DNA from: Actinophytocola sp.
Lineage (GTDB): Bacteria > Actinomycetota > Actinomycetes > Mycobacteriales > Pseudonocardiaceae
Reading direction: 5' to 3'
NCBI GenBank assembly: GCA_009379975.1
Contig: WHSS01000028.1
Location: 1 to 33,346 of the forward strand
Length of the DNA: 33,346 nucleotides
Each line of letters opens with the position of its first letter. Position 1 is the stretch's first letter. Below, in pieces: positions 16,001 to 24,726 of this stretch. The notes below the pieces were generated by a model that ran no database searches, was not told the origin of the DNA, and saw only the letters and a program-made list of their open reading frames with translations. A program made the position numbers and the translations under genes.

Positions 16001-16120
16001 AACCGCTGATATTACTGTGGAGCGCTGGGACCTTCGCCATCGATCTCTTCTCGACGAGATACCTCTCACCCTCCGCTCAACCTGCGATGGTCCGGCGTAG
16101 CTCCCAACCGCTGATATGTG
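16001..16120. repeat. Family D repeat pair: AACCGCTGATAT motifs around a hairpin
   Basis: AACCGCTGATAT occurs at 16001-16012 and again at 16106-16117. Between them GGACCTTCGC and GATGGTCC form an imperfect inverted repeat. A related segment lies at 29730-29766 with the same motif and similar following bases. Probably a short dispersed repeat; its role is unknown. It occupies half of the 235-bp gap upstream of the LVIVD gene. Confidence 0.5.
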
Positions 16121-16234
16121 TGGTGTCACCCATTCGCGTTACTCGCCGGCCGCAGCCGCGTTGGGTAATTGACGGCGGTGCCGTCCGCCGCGCGTGACCC
16201 GTGCGGTGCTTGATGCCCTCACGAGGAGCCTTGC

Positions 16235-17770
16235 ATGTCACGAATCATCGCAAGGGCTGCCCTGGTCGTCGCCGGGACGGCCACGCTAGCCCTGTTACCC
16301 GCCACCGCCGCACTGGCGCACGAAGCCGAAGGCGACCTGCCGACCGCGACCCGGGGTGCCGAGGTGGCCGAGACCGGAGCGGGCGAGGAGATGGAGCCCG
16401 TCGCCAACTTGCAGTACGTCGAGGGCGGCGCGCAGAACGGCTCCGACATCGAGTTCGTCAAACTCGGCGGCAGTGAATACGCCCTGGCGGGCACGCTGCG
16501 CAACGGCATGCAGATCGTCGACATCACCGAGGAGACCGAGCCGCACATCGCCGCCGTGTACGACTGCAAGGTGTCGCAGGGTGACATCCAGGTATGGCGC
16601 AACGGCACCCGCGTGCTGGCCAGCTACACCGCGGACGGCACCTTCGGCACCGCGGGCGCGGACTCACAGTGCGCGAAGGACCTCGGCCTCGATGCCGACG
16701 CCGCCGGGACCGTGCTGGTGGACATCACCGATCCGACGCAGCCGCAGACCGTGAGCTACCTGCCGGTGCCCAAGGGCTCGCACAACATGACGATTCATCC
16801 GAGCGGGAACTACCTGTACAACTCCAACTCGGACCTGATCACCAGCACCGACCCGGCGATCACGATCTACGACGTGTCGGACCCGGAGAACCCGCGCAAG
16901 GTGCAGGACTATCCGATCCCGTTCGTGCCGGCTTCGCTCGGCTCGGAGTCGCACGACATCACGTTCAACGCCGACGGCACCCGCGCCTACTCGGCCGCGT
17001 TGTCGCAGACGCTGGTGCTGGACACCACCGACCCGGAGAACCCCGAGCAGTTCGGCCAGATCGTCGATCCCGCGATCAACGTGCACCATCAGGCGGATCC
17101 GGTGACGCTCACCCGTTCCGACGGCACGAAGCGGGACGTCGTCGTGGTCACCGACGAGCGGGCCGGCGCGGCGGGCAGCGTCGAATGCCCAGGCGGCGGT
17201 CTGCACCTCTACGACATCACGGGCGACAACGAGCAGGACCCGCAGAAGATCGGGACCTGGTTCATCCCGACCGTGCAGCCGCAGGACGGCACGACGTGTA
17301 CCTCGCACGTGCTGCGTATCCACGAAGACCAGGAGATGCTCACCATCGCCTGGTACGGCCAGGGCGTGCGGGTGCTGGACATTTCGGGGCTCGCCGACTT
17401 CGAAGGCTCACCGCTCGAGATCGGGCTCGGTGACGGCGCCGGGATGCGGGAGGTCGGCAACTACGTGTTCGACGACTCGGACACCTGGTCGTTCAAGACC
17501 AACCGGATCGCCGAGGACGGCTCGTTCTACGGCTACGGCAACGACCTGACCCGTGGCTTCGACGTCTATCACTTCTCCGGCGCCGGACTCTCGGTTCCAC
17601 CGCTGGAGCCGGTGGACCTCGCGCCGGCCAAGAAGGGGAAGCAGCAGGACAAGCCCCCACACGACAAGCCTCCGCACGGCAAGCCGCAGCAGGCCGCGAT
17701 GGGCACCGAGCTGGTCGTGTTCCCGCTGTTGCTCGCGGCATCCGCGGCGATACGCAGGCGGCGCCGCTAG
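16235..17770 (+). CDS. Secreted LVIVD-repeat beta-propeller protein with C-terminal membrane anchor
   Basis: This 511-aa exported protein has a signal peptide cleaved after ALA (about residue 28). The body holds repeated strands such as MQIVDITEETEP, VLVDITDPTQPQ, ITIYDVSDPENP, LVLDTTDPENP and VRVLDISG, the LVIVD pattern that builds a beta-propeller. A Lys/Pro/His-rich linker (about 465-487) leads to a hydrophobic segment and five terminal arginines, so the propeller should stay tethered outside the membrane. There is no LPXTG sortase site. The start has GAGGAG upstream. Ligand or enzymatic role unknown. Confidence 0.82.
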   Translation: MSRIIARAALVVAGTATLALLPATAALAHEAEGDLPTATRGAEVAETGAGEEMEPVANLQYVEGGAQNGSDIEFVKLGGSEYALAGTLRNGMQIVDITEETEPHIAAVYDCKVSQGDIQVWRNGTRVLASYTADGTFGTAGADSQCAKDLGLDADAAGTVLVDITDPTQPQTVSYLPVPKGSHNMTIHPSGNYLYNSNSDLITSTDPAITIYDVSDPENPRKVQDYPIPFVPASLGSESHDITFNADGTRAYSAALSQTLVLDTTDPENPEQFGQIVDPAINVHHQADPVTLTRSDGTKRDVVVVTDERAGAAGSVECPGGGLHLYDITGDNEQDPQKIGTWFIPTVQPQDGTTCTSHVLRIHEDQEMLTIAWYGQGVRVLDISGLADFEGSPLEIGLGDGAGMREVGNYVFDDSDTWSFKTNRIAEDGSFYGYGNDLTRGFDVYHFSGAGLSVPPLEPVDLAPAKKGKQQDKPPHDKPPHGKPQQAAMGTELVVFPLLLAASAAIRRRRR

Positions 17771-17782
17771 GGACCCCGTGGC

Positions 17783-17873
17783 GAGCCGAATGTGGCTTTG
17801 AGTACCCGGCATAGGTACCGAACACCACATTCGGCTCGGCCCAGTGGACTGAGGGCGTCTTTCAGCGCGCGGG
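17783..17873. repeat. Hairpin repeat plus half of a family B element (B2)
   Basis: Perfect 13-bp arms 17783-17795 and 17825-17837 (GAGCCGAATGTGG) enclose an inner TACC/GGTA pairing, making a long hairpin just after the LVIVD gene. It is followed at once by GGACTGAGGGCGTCTTTCAG, one arm of family B. Likely the transcript end of the LVIVD gene. Confidence 0.7.
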
Positions 17874-17938
17874 GCACGGCGGCCAGCACCTCACCGGGCG
17901 GCTACGCTGGCGCCCGGTGGCCAGACGCGGAGGATTCA

Positions 17939-18307
17939 TTGCGTGCGCATACTGTCGAGTACGAGTACGAGTACGAGGACGCGGAGCCGGCGTTGAGCAG
18001 GGCAGGCGGCGATAACCGGCCGCGTCGGTTGGGCGCCGGCGCCAGGCTCCTCCGCGGTGTGGCCGGCACGCTGGCCGCCGGTCTCGTGCTGCTCGCCGTC
18101 GTGTTGCTCGGGGTCGAGATGTTCGGCTCGGACCTCGGCGTGCGGGGGCCGGGCACGATGATGGTGCTCGCCCATGTGCTCGCCGCGGCACTCGCCCTCG
18201 GCGCCGTCATCGTGGCCGACCGGGTTCGGGGGCTGCTCGCCGCGGTGACCCTGCTCGGCGCCCTCGCGGTCGCCGGGTTCACCCTCTGGGCGTTCTGGCT
18301 GGCCTGA
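17939..18307 (+). CDS. Small three-helix membrane protein
   Basis: The frame extends upstream to 17792, but that part lies in repeats. TTG 17939 has GGAGG at 17929-17933 and gives 122 aa. The N-terminus has a curious EYEYEYE run made by a TACGAG tandem hexamer. Three hydrophobic helices follow (about 41-60, 69-88 and 98-118). No family recognised. It ends convergent to the M14 peptidase gene, with a strong terminator between. Confidence 0.65.
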   Translation: MRAHTVEYEYEYEDAEPALSRAGGDNRPRRLGAGARLLRGVAGTLAAGLVLLAVVLLGVEMFGSDLGVRGPGTMMVLAHVLAAALALGAVIVADRVRGLLAAVTLLGALAVAGFTLWAFWLA

Positions 18308-18322
18308 GGTAGTCAGAAGAAG

Positions 18323-18357
18323 GCTGTCGGGCGGCCGGTGACCGGCCGCCCGACAGC
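18323..18357. terminator. Bidirectional terminator hairpin between convergent genes
   Basis: Arms 18323-18339 and 18341-18357 are perfectly complementary over 17 bp, leaving a minimal loop. The structure lies 15 bp after one stop and 17 bp from the other, the classic place for a shared terminator. No T-run is present, as often in high-GC actinobacteria. Confidence 0.8.
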
Positions 18358-18374
18358 ACTGTGAACTTCGCTGG

Positions 18375-20480
18375 TTACTTCTTCCTGCCGCCGCAGTGGC
18401 GGAGGTTGCCCTTGACCTCTTGGCCACGGTCGACGACGACGGAAACCTGGTCGAGGACCTTGCCGTCCCGCTCACAGGAAAGCGTGTAGTTCTCCACCAG
18501 CGTTCGCGGCACGGTCTCCGTGTGGGCCTCGTGCAACGACCCGGTCACCGTGTAACTCGGGCTCACCGACGCGTAGTTGATCACCCGGAAGACGTAGGTT
18601 CCCGGCTTCGGGTTCTGTACCAGCGCCCGCTCCTTCTCGTTGACGAAGTTCCCGGAGGACGCCACCTCGGTGAGGCTGCCGTCCGCCTCGGTGTAGTAGA
18701 CCTCGAGGTCCATGTCGTCCGGCGTCGGCCAGTCGAGCCTCACATCGATCAGGTCGACCCCTTCTTCGGTCACCTCGAACTCGTGATCGACGTGCTCGGT
18801 GGGCGGGATGGCAGCGCCTTCGAAGGTCTCCGACCGGGTCGGCTCCTCGGAGAGCACCTGGTACTGGCGATCCATGACAACGGGACGGGTCGACGGGTTG
18901 ACGTGCCAGCGGTACTTCCCGCTCTCGCCGACCACCATCGAGGTGTCGATCGAATCCTCGATCGAGTTTTCCCAGGTCGGCGTCGAGAAGGACTTCCGCA
19001 GCCGCAGTGTCGTGCCCGCGGGTGCTTTGCCCGCGATCACCGAGTGCGTCTGTTCGTCGATCGCGTTCTCCAGGGCGATCAGGAATGCCTCCCGGTTACC
19101 CTTGCCCTCGTACTCGCCCGCGCCGAGGTATTCGTCGATCACCTCGGGGTAGGGCGGGTGGAACTCGTGCTCGCCGATCTCGAAGGTGTAGCCGAACCCG
19201 CCGGTGGCGTTGTAGGACCAGTCCTCCGTGGTGCCGGTCGTGTCGTAGAGCTCCCAGCCGTGGATGTTGCGGTAGCCGTTCTGCGCGGTCATCTGCGCGC
19301 CGAGGGCCTTGAGCTGCTCCTCGTCGTGCGGCTGGCCGACCGGGTTACCGTCGGGGCCGATGGTGTCCGGCTTGACGCCGTTGGGCCGCAGCACCAGGTT
19401 GGAGAAGGTGTGGTTGGTGACCAGGGTCGTGACATGACGCCCGCTCACCAGCTCACGGATGTTCTGCGTTTCGGGCTCGGAGAACGGCCCGGCGCCGCGG
19501 TAGGTCGGGTCCGGGAACTCCGATGAAGCACCGGGGCCGCCCCACAGGCCGCCGTAGTTGCGGTTGGTGTCGATCCCGACGCCGTAGCCTCCGTTGCTCG
19601 TGGTGAGCGCGCACTCGTTCCCGACCGGCTCTTGCCCGTCGGCCACGCGGCAGTTCTTGCGCTTGTAGGCGTTACCCGGCGTTCCCAGGATGGACGCGAT
19701 GTCGCCGTTGTCGATCTCGCGCAGGTCGACAAGCATGCCGTCGTTGATCGACTTCTCGAACCCGTCCGCGTTGGTCACCGGCACGACGATCACGCGGGCT
19801 TTCTCGAGCAGCCCGGTGATCCGGTCGTCCGAACCGTAGTTGGATACCAGGTCGTAGGCGAATTCCATGGTCAGCTCGCCGGAGGGCCACTCCCGAGCAT
19901 GGTGCAGGCCCATGATGACGAACACCGGCCTGCCGTCTTCGGCCTCGTGCACGTCCTTGCCGATCTCGATGCCGTGGACGGTCTTGCCTTCGAGGGTGGT
20001 GTGCGGCAGTTCGATGGGCTTGACGATTTCCGGCCGGATGGCCGTGAGCTGGGCCATGTCCGCGTTGTAGTCCTCCAGCGTCCGGTACTCGGTGCGCCCG
20101 CTTGGCAATGGTGATGTTTCGTTGGCCTTGGCGTACTCGGCGGTCAGCTGGTTGACCTCGGCGGTACGTTTCGCCAGGTCGCCGATGCGGACGTCCCAGG
20201 TCAGCCCGGCCGCGCGCAGAGCGGTGGCGTCGGCCGCGCTGTGCAGCACCACCTCGACGAAGTCGTGTCCGGCGTGTTCGGTGAGGTCGAGGCCGAGTGT
20301 CTGCAGCTTCTCCTTGTGCTCCCTGGTCGGCGTATCCACCGTGACCAGCTGGACTCCGAAGTCGCTGCCGACGGTGGCCTCTGCTCCTCCGGTGCTCGTG
20401 CCGACGAGAATCGCGGCGGCCAGTGCGGTCGACGTCACCGCGGCGATGACGCCGCGTGTCGTGCGGGTAGTGCGGCCCAT
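18375..20480 (-). CDS. Secreted M14 zinc carboxypeptidase
   Basis: This 701-aa exported peptidase of the carboxypeptidase A/T family removes C-terminal residues from peptides outside the cell. It has a signal peptide ending near AEA (about 35), an N-terminal propeptide-like region, and the catalytic domain from about 130. Zinc ligands are H194 and E197 in HHAREW, with H357 in TNHTF; the catalytic Glu is E434 in YTFEIG. Substrate-binding DTNRNYGG is at 305-311. C-terminal residues from about 540 form a beta-rich accessory domain (PPC-like, with DMDLEVYY). A G-rich ribosome-binding site precedes ATG 20480. Confidence 0.9.
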   Translation of the reverse strand: MGRTTRTTRGVIAAVTSTALAAAILVGTSTGGAEATVGSDFGVQLVTVDTPTREHKEKLQTLGLDLTEHAGHDFVEVVLHSAADATALRAAGLTWDVRIGDLAKRTAEVNQLTAEYAKANETSPLPSGRTEYRTLEDYNADMAQLTAIRPEIVKPIELPHTTLEGKTVHGIEIGKDVHEAEDGRPVFVIMGLHHAREWPSGELTMEFAYDLVSNYGSDDRITGLLEKARVIVVPVTNADGFEKSINDGMLVDLREIDNGDIASILGTPGNAYKRKNCRVADGQEPVGNECALTTSNGGYGVGIDTNRNYGGLWGGPGASSEFPDPTYRGAGPFSEPETQNIRELVSGRHVTTLVTNHTFSNLVLRPNGVKPDTIGPDGNPVGQPHDEEQLKALGAQMTAQNGYRNIHGWELYDTTGTTEDWSYNATGGFGYTFEIGEHEFHPPYPEVIDEYLGAGEYEGKGNREAFLIALENAIDEQTHSVIAGKAPAGTTLRLRKSFSTPTWENSIEDSIDTSMVVGESGKYRWHVNPSTRPVVMDRQYQVLSEEPTRSETFEGAAIPPTEHVDHEFEVTEEGVDLIDVRLDWPTPDDMDLEVYYTEADGSLTEVASSGNFVNEKERALVQNPKPGTYVFRVINYASVSPSYTVTGSLHEAHTETVPRTLVENYTLSCERDGKVLDQVSVVVDRGQEVKGNLRHCGGRKK

Positions 20481-20551
20481 AAGGCCCCCTTCTCAAGTCG
20501 TAATGCGCAGATCATGCGACGCTGCCTCTAACGACGAAAACGTGAAGGCGG

Positions 20552-21457
20552 TTACGGTATGTGGCTAGCGCTCTGGATGTCGAGCCACGACCGCCACCTG
20601 GGCAGCAGGGCGTCGAGCAGGGCATCGGGGTGCTCGGTGTTGGGCGAATGCGCCGCGGCGGGCACCAGGTCGAACTCGGCATCGAGGCGGCGTGCCATGT
20701 CGCGTTGTTCGGCTACGGGCCACGCGTCGTCGTTTGCGCCTGCGATCACCAGCCGCGGCGTCCGGTTCGCGTCGAGCGCCGCAATCAGCGCATCGACCCG
20801 GTCGGGCTCGGTGCGCAGGCCTTCGCCCATGCCGAGTAACCCGGCCGGGCTGGACGCGACGAAACGGGTACGCAGGAACTCCTTCAGCGCGACGGGCAGC
20901 GCGGCCCAGCCGGGATTGCGCGCGCTGACCGACTCGCGCACCTGATACGCGTCGGCGATGTCACCGTCGCGCAGGACGCCGTCGCCCAGCTCGAGGGCTT
21001 GCTTACGCGGCCCGTCCGGCAGTTTCGCGGGGCCACTGGCCAGCAACGTCAGCCCGGCGACCCTGGCGCCGGCGAGCACCGCGCCGCGCGCGACGAGTCC
21101 GCCGTAGGAGTGCCCGAGTAGCAACACCGGGTTGTCATCCCCCGCCAGCCGCTCCACCAGGCCTGCGACGACCTCGCCCAGTTCGAGCGGCAGGTACGCA
21201 CTCGGGTCGTGGGGGCCCGGCGACTCGTACTGGCCGGGCAGGTCGATCGCGATGGTGTCGAAGCCCGCGGCGGCACAACGGTCGAGCAGCGGCGCGAAGT
21301 CCTCTTTGGAACCGGTGTAGCCGGGGACCAGCAGAGCGGTGCTTGAGCATGTCGAGCCTGCCGTCGCCGAAACCTGGAGCGCGGCGATGGGCCCGTACGG
21401 CCCCGGCAGGCCGGTGCGGCGTGCGGCGTGCGGGCTGAGCTGCGAGGCGGCCGTCAC
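20552..21457 (-). CDS. Alpha/beta hydrolase
   Basis: This is a predicted serine hydrolase of 301 aa. The nucleophile is S117 in GHSYGG, a likely acid is in GANDDAWP, and the histidine is in AAHSPNTEHP. The open frame runs further upstream inside the previous gene, but GTG 21457 creates a GTGA overlap with that gene's stop and places the hydrolase core correctly. It is the third gene of the helicase-propeller-hydrolase run on this strand. Substrate unknown. Confidence 0.82.
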   Translation of the reverse strand: MTAASQLSPHAARRTGLPGPYGPIAALQVSATAGSTCSSTALLVPGYTGSKEDFAPLLDRCAAAGFDTIAIDLPGQYESPGPHDPSAYLPLELGEVVAGLVERLAGDDNPVLLLGHSYGGLVARGAVLAGARVAGLTLLASGPAKLPDGPRKQALELGDGVLRDGDIADAYQVRESVSARNPGWAALPVALKEFLRTRFVASSPAGLLGMGEGLRTEPDRVDALIAALDANRTPRLVIAGANDDAWPVAEQRDMARRLDAEFDLVPAAAHSPNTEHPDALLDALLPRWRSWLDIQSASHIP

Positions 21458-22782
21458 CGCAGCGCCACGAGCGTCTCGCCGCGTTGTTCGAGCAGAACCG
21501 GGCCGAGAGAGCCCAGCGTGACCGGGCCGCGGTAGTCGTCTCGGTCGACGGAGACGGTGCGCCGCACCTTGCCGGTGTTCTCGTCGATGACGGCGAGGCC
21601 GTCGCGGATGGGCTGCAGCGTCTGCCCCGCGAACCTCGTGGTGGGGCCAACGGTGCTGCGCAGGGTCCACTGCGGCATGAGATCGTCGGCAGCGAGCGCG
21701 ATGGTCGCCGAGCCGGTGAACCAGTGGATGCCCTCCTCGGTGCGGCTCACCGGTACGACCTGATCCTCCGGATCGCCGCTCAACTCGCCTTCCGGCAGGT
21801 CGAGTGCGTACTGCGCGCGCCGCTTGCCCTTCTCATCGTAGATCATGAGGCGCTGCGGATCCTCGAAGGCGACGGCGATCAGGAACCGGTCTTCGGCGTC
21901 CTTGTCCTCGTCAGTCTCGTCGGAGTCGGCGTCGGCTTCGTCCTCTTCGTCGCCTGCCTTACCCGCGATCGCGATGACGCGCGCGTCTTGATCCGGCAGC
22001 ACCTCGCTGAAGCGGACCTTCGGCTCGTCGCTGCGGGTCTCGCCGTCAACGGTGTTCGTGGTTTCGAAGACCGTGAGCCGGGCCCCGTCGTCGCCAGGGC
22101 AGCGCTCGATCACGCCGACCTTGCCGTCGGCGATGGTGATCGAGCCGTAGCGGCACCCGCTCCTGGGCTGCCGGTTCGGCTCGACCGGCGCGGGCACCGT
22201 GCCGTACTCCATGGTGCGGATCAGATCCCTGGACCACACGTTGATCAGCGTTTCGCCGGTAACAAGCAGGTGCTCGTCGTCGCTGAGCAGCCGGGTGCCG
22301 GGCTGGGCGTCGCCGTTGTGCTGGGCGGCCCGGTCGCCGGTGTCGATGTCGAGCTTGGTGACCTCGCTGCACCCCGCGCCTACCGGCCCCTCCGACGAGT
22401 ACATGGCCACCGCGTCGGAGAAGCCGGCGCCGACCGTGCACAGCGGCAGATCACGCTGATATGCCCAGCGCTGCCGGCCGGTCAGCGCGTCACGGCCGAC
22501 CACGGCGCCGCCGTCGCCGGTCACCACCGTCGCGCCCGCCGCGACCGGTTCCGGTGTCGCCGCGCTGGCCGCGCGCCACAGTTCGGTGAGCTTCGCCGGC
22601 ATCTCCGACGGCGGATCGAGCGGCTGTTCCGGGGCGGCCGCGGTCGTCGAATGCGTCGCCGATCTATCGCTCGTCGCCCAGATCAGCAGGCCCGCGGCGG
22701 CGACGGCGAGCATGATCGTTACGGCGATGCCCTTGTCACGCGGGCGTGTCCACGGCGAGCGCCGATTCGGGCGTCCGGTCAC
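21454..22782 (-). CDS. Membrane-anchored PQQ-like beta-propeller protein (Rv3212-like)
   Basis: This 442-aa protein has one N-terminal transmembrane helix (about 18-36) after a basic cytoplasmic stretch; the rest should lie outside. The body shows PQQ-like propeller strands such as VVGRDALTGRQRW, KLDIDTGDRA, LINVWSRDL and LAVIDENTGKVRR. A strongly acidic insert (GDEEDEADADSDETDEDKD) interrupts the middle and may bind cations. Its position next to the DEAD-box helicase matches Rv3211-Rv3212 in M. tuberculosis. The GTG start overlaps the helicase stop (GTGA). No enzymatic role is established. Confidence 0.75.
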   Translation of the reverse strand: MTGRPNRRSPWTRPRDKGIAVTIMLAVAAAGLLIWATSDRSATHSTTAAAPEQPLDPPSEMPAKLTELWRAASAATPEPVAAGATVVTGDGGAVVGRDALTGRQRWAYQRDLPLCTVGAGFSDAVAMYSSEGPVGAGCSEVTKLDIDTGDRAAQHNGDAQPGTRLLSDDEHLLVTGETLINVWSRDLIRTMEYGTVPAPVEPNRQPRSGCRYGSITIADGKVGVIERCPGDDGARLTVFETTNTVDGETRSDEPKVRFSEVLPDQDARVIAIAGKAGDEEDEADADSDETDEDKDAEDRFLIAVAFEDPQRLMIYDEKGKRRAQYALDLPEGELSGDPEDQVVPVSRTEEGIHWFTGSATIALAADDLMPQWTLRSTVGPTTRFAGQTLQPIRDGLAVIDENTGKVRRTVSVDRDDYRGPVTLGSLGPVLLEQRGETLVALR

Positions 22783-24428
22783 TCCGCGCCGGCTCCGGTG
22801 GAGTTCTGACCACCCTCGCTGCCTGCCGCCGCGGCGCTTCGGGCACTACCGCCATTAACGCCGGTGCCGCCGTTACCGTGGCCGCCACGGGTGCGGCGCC
22901 TGCGACGCGGCTTGCGCTTCTCGCCCTGTTCACCGGGCTTGCTCTCACGCGCCGCCGGTGCCTCCGCCGCCGAACGGCCGCCACCGTTACCGCCGCTGCC
23001 GCCTCTGGTGCGCTTGCGGGGCGCGCCCTTGGCGGAACCGGAGCGGGACGGCCCGCCGCGGCGCTTGCCGCCGAAGTCTTCCTCCCGCTCGGCCGACAGT
23101 CCGGCGCGGGTCCGCTCCGCCGCCGGGAGCCTGCCACTCGCGTCCGCGGGGATGCCGAGGTCGGAGCGGAGGTGTTCGGAGGTGGAGTAGGTCTCGGGCG
23201 GCTCGGGAATGTCGAGACCGAGCGCGTCCGAGATCAACTTCCAGCGAGGCGTGTCGTCCCAGTCGACCAGGGTGATCGCGATGCCGGTCTTGCCGGCGCG
23301 GCCCGTCCTGCCGATCCGGTGGACGTAAGTCTTCTCGTCCTCCGGTGTCTGGTAGTTGATCACGTGCGTGACGTCCTCGACGTCGATGCCGCGTGCGGCG
23401 ACGTCGGTCGCGACGAGCACATCGATCTTGCCGGAACGGAACGCGCGCAGCGCCTGCTCGCGCGCCCCCTGGCCGAGGTCGCCGTGGACCGCTCCCGCGG
23501 CGAACCCGCGCTCGACGAGCTCGTCGGCGACCTTCTGCGCGGTCCGCTTGGTCCGGGTGAAGATCATGGTCAGGCCGCGGTCCTTGGCCTGCAGCACCCG
23601 AGCGACCAGCTCGTGCTTGTCCAGCGAGTGCGCGCGGTAGACGAACTGGGTGGTGCGTTCGTGGATGGCGCTCTGGTCGTGCTCCTCCGCCCTGATGTGG
23701 GTCGGCTTGGTCAAAAACGTCCGCGCCAGCGTGATGATCGGGCCCGGCATGGTCGCCGAGAACAACATGGTCTGCCGCTGGGTCGGCACCATCCGGAGGA
23801 TGCGCTCGATGTCGGGCAGGAAGCCGAGGTCGAGCATCTCGTCGGCCTCGTCGAGCACCAGCGCGCCGACCTTGCCCAGCACCAGGTGGCGCTGTTCGGC
23901 CAGGTCGAGCAGCCTGCCCGGCGTGCCGACGACGACGTCGATGCCCTTGCGCAGGGCCTCGATCTGCGGCTCGTACGGCCGCCCGCCATAGATGGACAGC
24001 GTGCGAATGCCGAGATACTTGCCCGCGTCGTGCAGGTCATGGGTGACCTGCAGGCACAGCTCGCGGGTCGGTACCACGACCAGCGCCTGCGGCGTGCCGT
24101 CGCCGGGCCGCGTGATGCGCTGCAGGATCGGTACGCCGAAGCCCAGCGTCTTGCCCATGCCGGTGCGGGCCTGACCGATGAGATCTTCGCCCTGAAGGGC
24201 GAGCGGCAGGGTCAGTTCTTGGATCGCGAAGGTGCGCTCGATGCCCGCTTCGGTCAGCGAGCGGATGATTTCCGGTTCGATATCGAACTCGGAGAACAGC
24301 GGTGCTTCCGGGCTGACCGGTGCACCAGCTTGCAGCGGGTGGGACGGATCGGTCGCCGGGACGCCGGCTTCGCTATGTTCGAGCGTTACCGGATCCGGTA
24401 CACCCTGGGGGTTGGTGCCTGTGGTCAA
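22779..24428 (-). CDS. DEAD-box RNA helicase (RhlE/Rv3211-like)
   Basis: This is an ATP-dependent RNA helicase that probably remodels RNA in decay or ribosome assembly. Motifs are all present: FAIQELTLPLAL (Q motif), ARTGMGKT (about residues 87-94), PTREL, GTPGR, DEAD (193-196), SAT (224-226), ARGIDV and HRIGRTGRAG. The C-terminal 110 residues are Gly/Arg-rich and disordered, suited to RNA contact. The frame extends to ATG 24521, but TTG 24428, with GAGAGG about 9 bp upstream and a helicase-like N-terminus, seems better; this gives 549 aa. The true start is uncertain. A roughly 300-bp divergent leader lies upstream. Confidence 0.9.
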   Translation of the reverse strand: MTTGTNPQGVPDPVTLEHSEAGVPATDPSHPLQAGAPVSPEAPLFSEFDIEPEIIRSLTEAGIERTFAIQELTLPLALQGEDLIGQARTGMGKTLGFGVPILQRITRPGDGTPQALVVVPTRELCLQVTHDLHDAGKYLGIRTLSIYGGRPYEPQIEALRKGIDVVVGTPGRLLDLAEQRHLVLGKVGALVLDEADEMLDLGFLPDIERILRMVPTQRQTMLFSATMPGPIITLARTFLTKPTHIRAEEHDQSAIHERTTQFVYRAHSLDKHELVARVLQAKDRGLTMIFTRTKRTAQKVADELVERGFAAGAVHGDLGQGAREQALRAFRSGKIDVLVATDVAARGIDVEDVTHVINYQTPEDEKTYVHRIGRTGRAGKTGIAITLVDWDDTPRWKLISDALGLDIPEPPETYSTSEHLRSDLGIPADASGRLPAAERTRAGLSAEREEDFGGKRRGGPSRSGSAKGAPRKRTRGGSGGNGGGRSAAEAPAARESKPGEQGEKRKPRRRRRTRGGHGNGGTGVNGGSARSAAAAGSEGGQNSTGAGAE

Positions 24429-24726
24429 GCTTGATCGCCTCTCTTGTCCAGCGCGCACAGTGATGTCGTCGATTTGGGACCGCGCTTGGATCCAGGCTGT
24501 GCACGCACGTTTACCTCGCACCGGCCTCCACGTAGTCCGGTGTCGGCGGGAAGTTTCGAATCCGCCGAGGTCACGCCGTGGGCGATGCGATGGTTATCCA
24601 CTTCGGAGTGTACCCGTAGGGGCGGTGCGGCAAGGGGTCGGTGCGCCTTAGCAGGTCGCGGCGTGGCTTCGTGATGCGGGTCGCTGTCGCGATCGGAGTC
24701 CGCCCGACGACGATAGGGTGTGCGTT
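24429..24726. promoter_or_regulatory. Divergent leader between helicase and ferritin-like genes
   Basis: About 298 bp with no supported gene. It must hold promoters for both directions. A short inverted repeat CACCGG/CCGGTG occurs near 24520-24543. TAGGGT at 24714-24719 could be a -10 element for a leaderless ferritin-like transcript, since it ends 7 bp before GTG 24727. No riboswitch is recognised. Confidence 0.4.

Noticed and set aside
18396-19526. 376-aa plus-strand frame opposite the M14 peptidase
   Set aside because: Antisense shadow with no ribosome-binding site or family match.
22746-24434. 562-aa plus-strand frame opposite the DEAD-box helicase
   Set aside because: Antisense shadow; the minus-strand product has every helicase motif.
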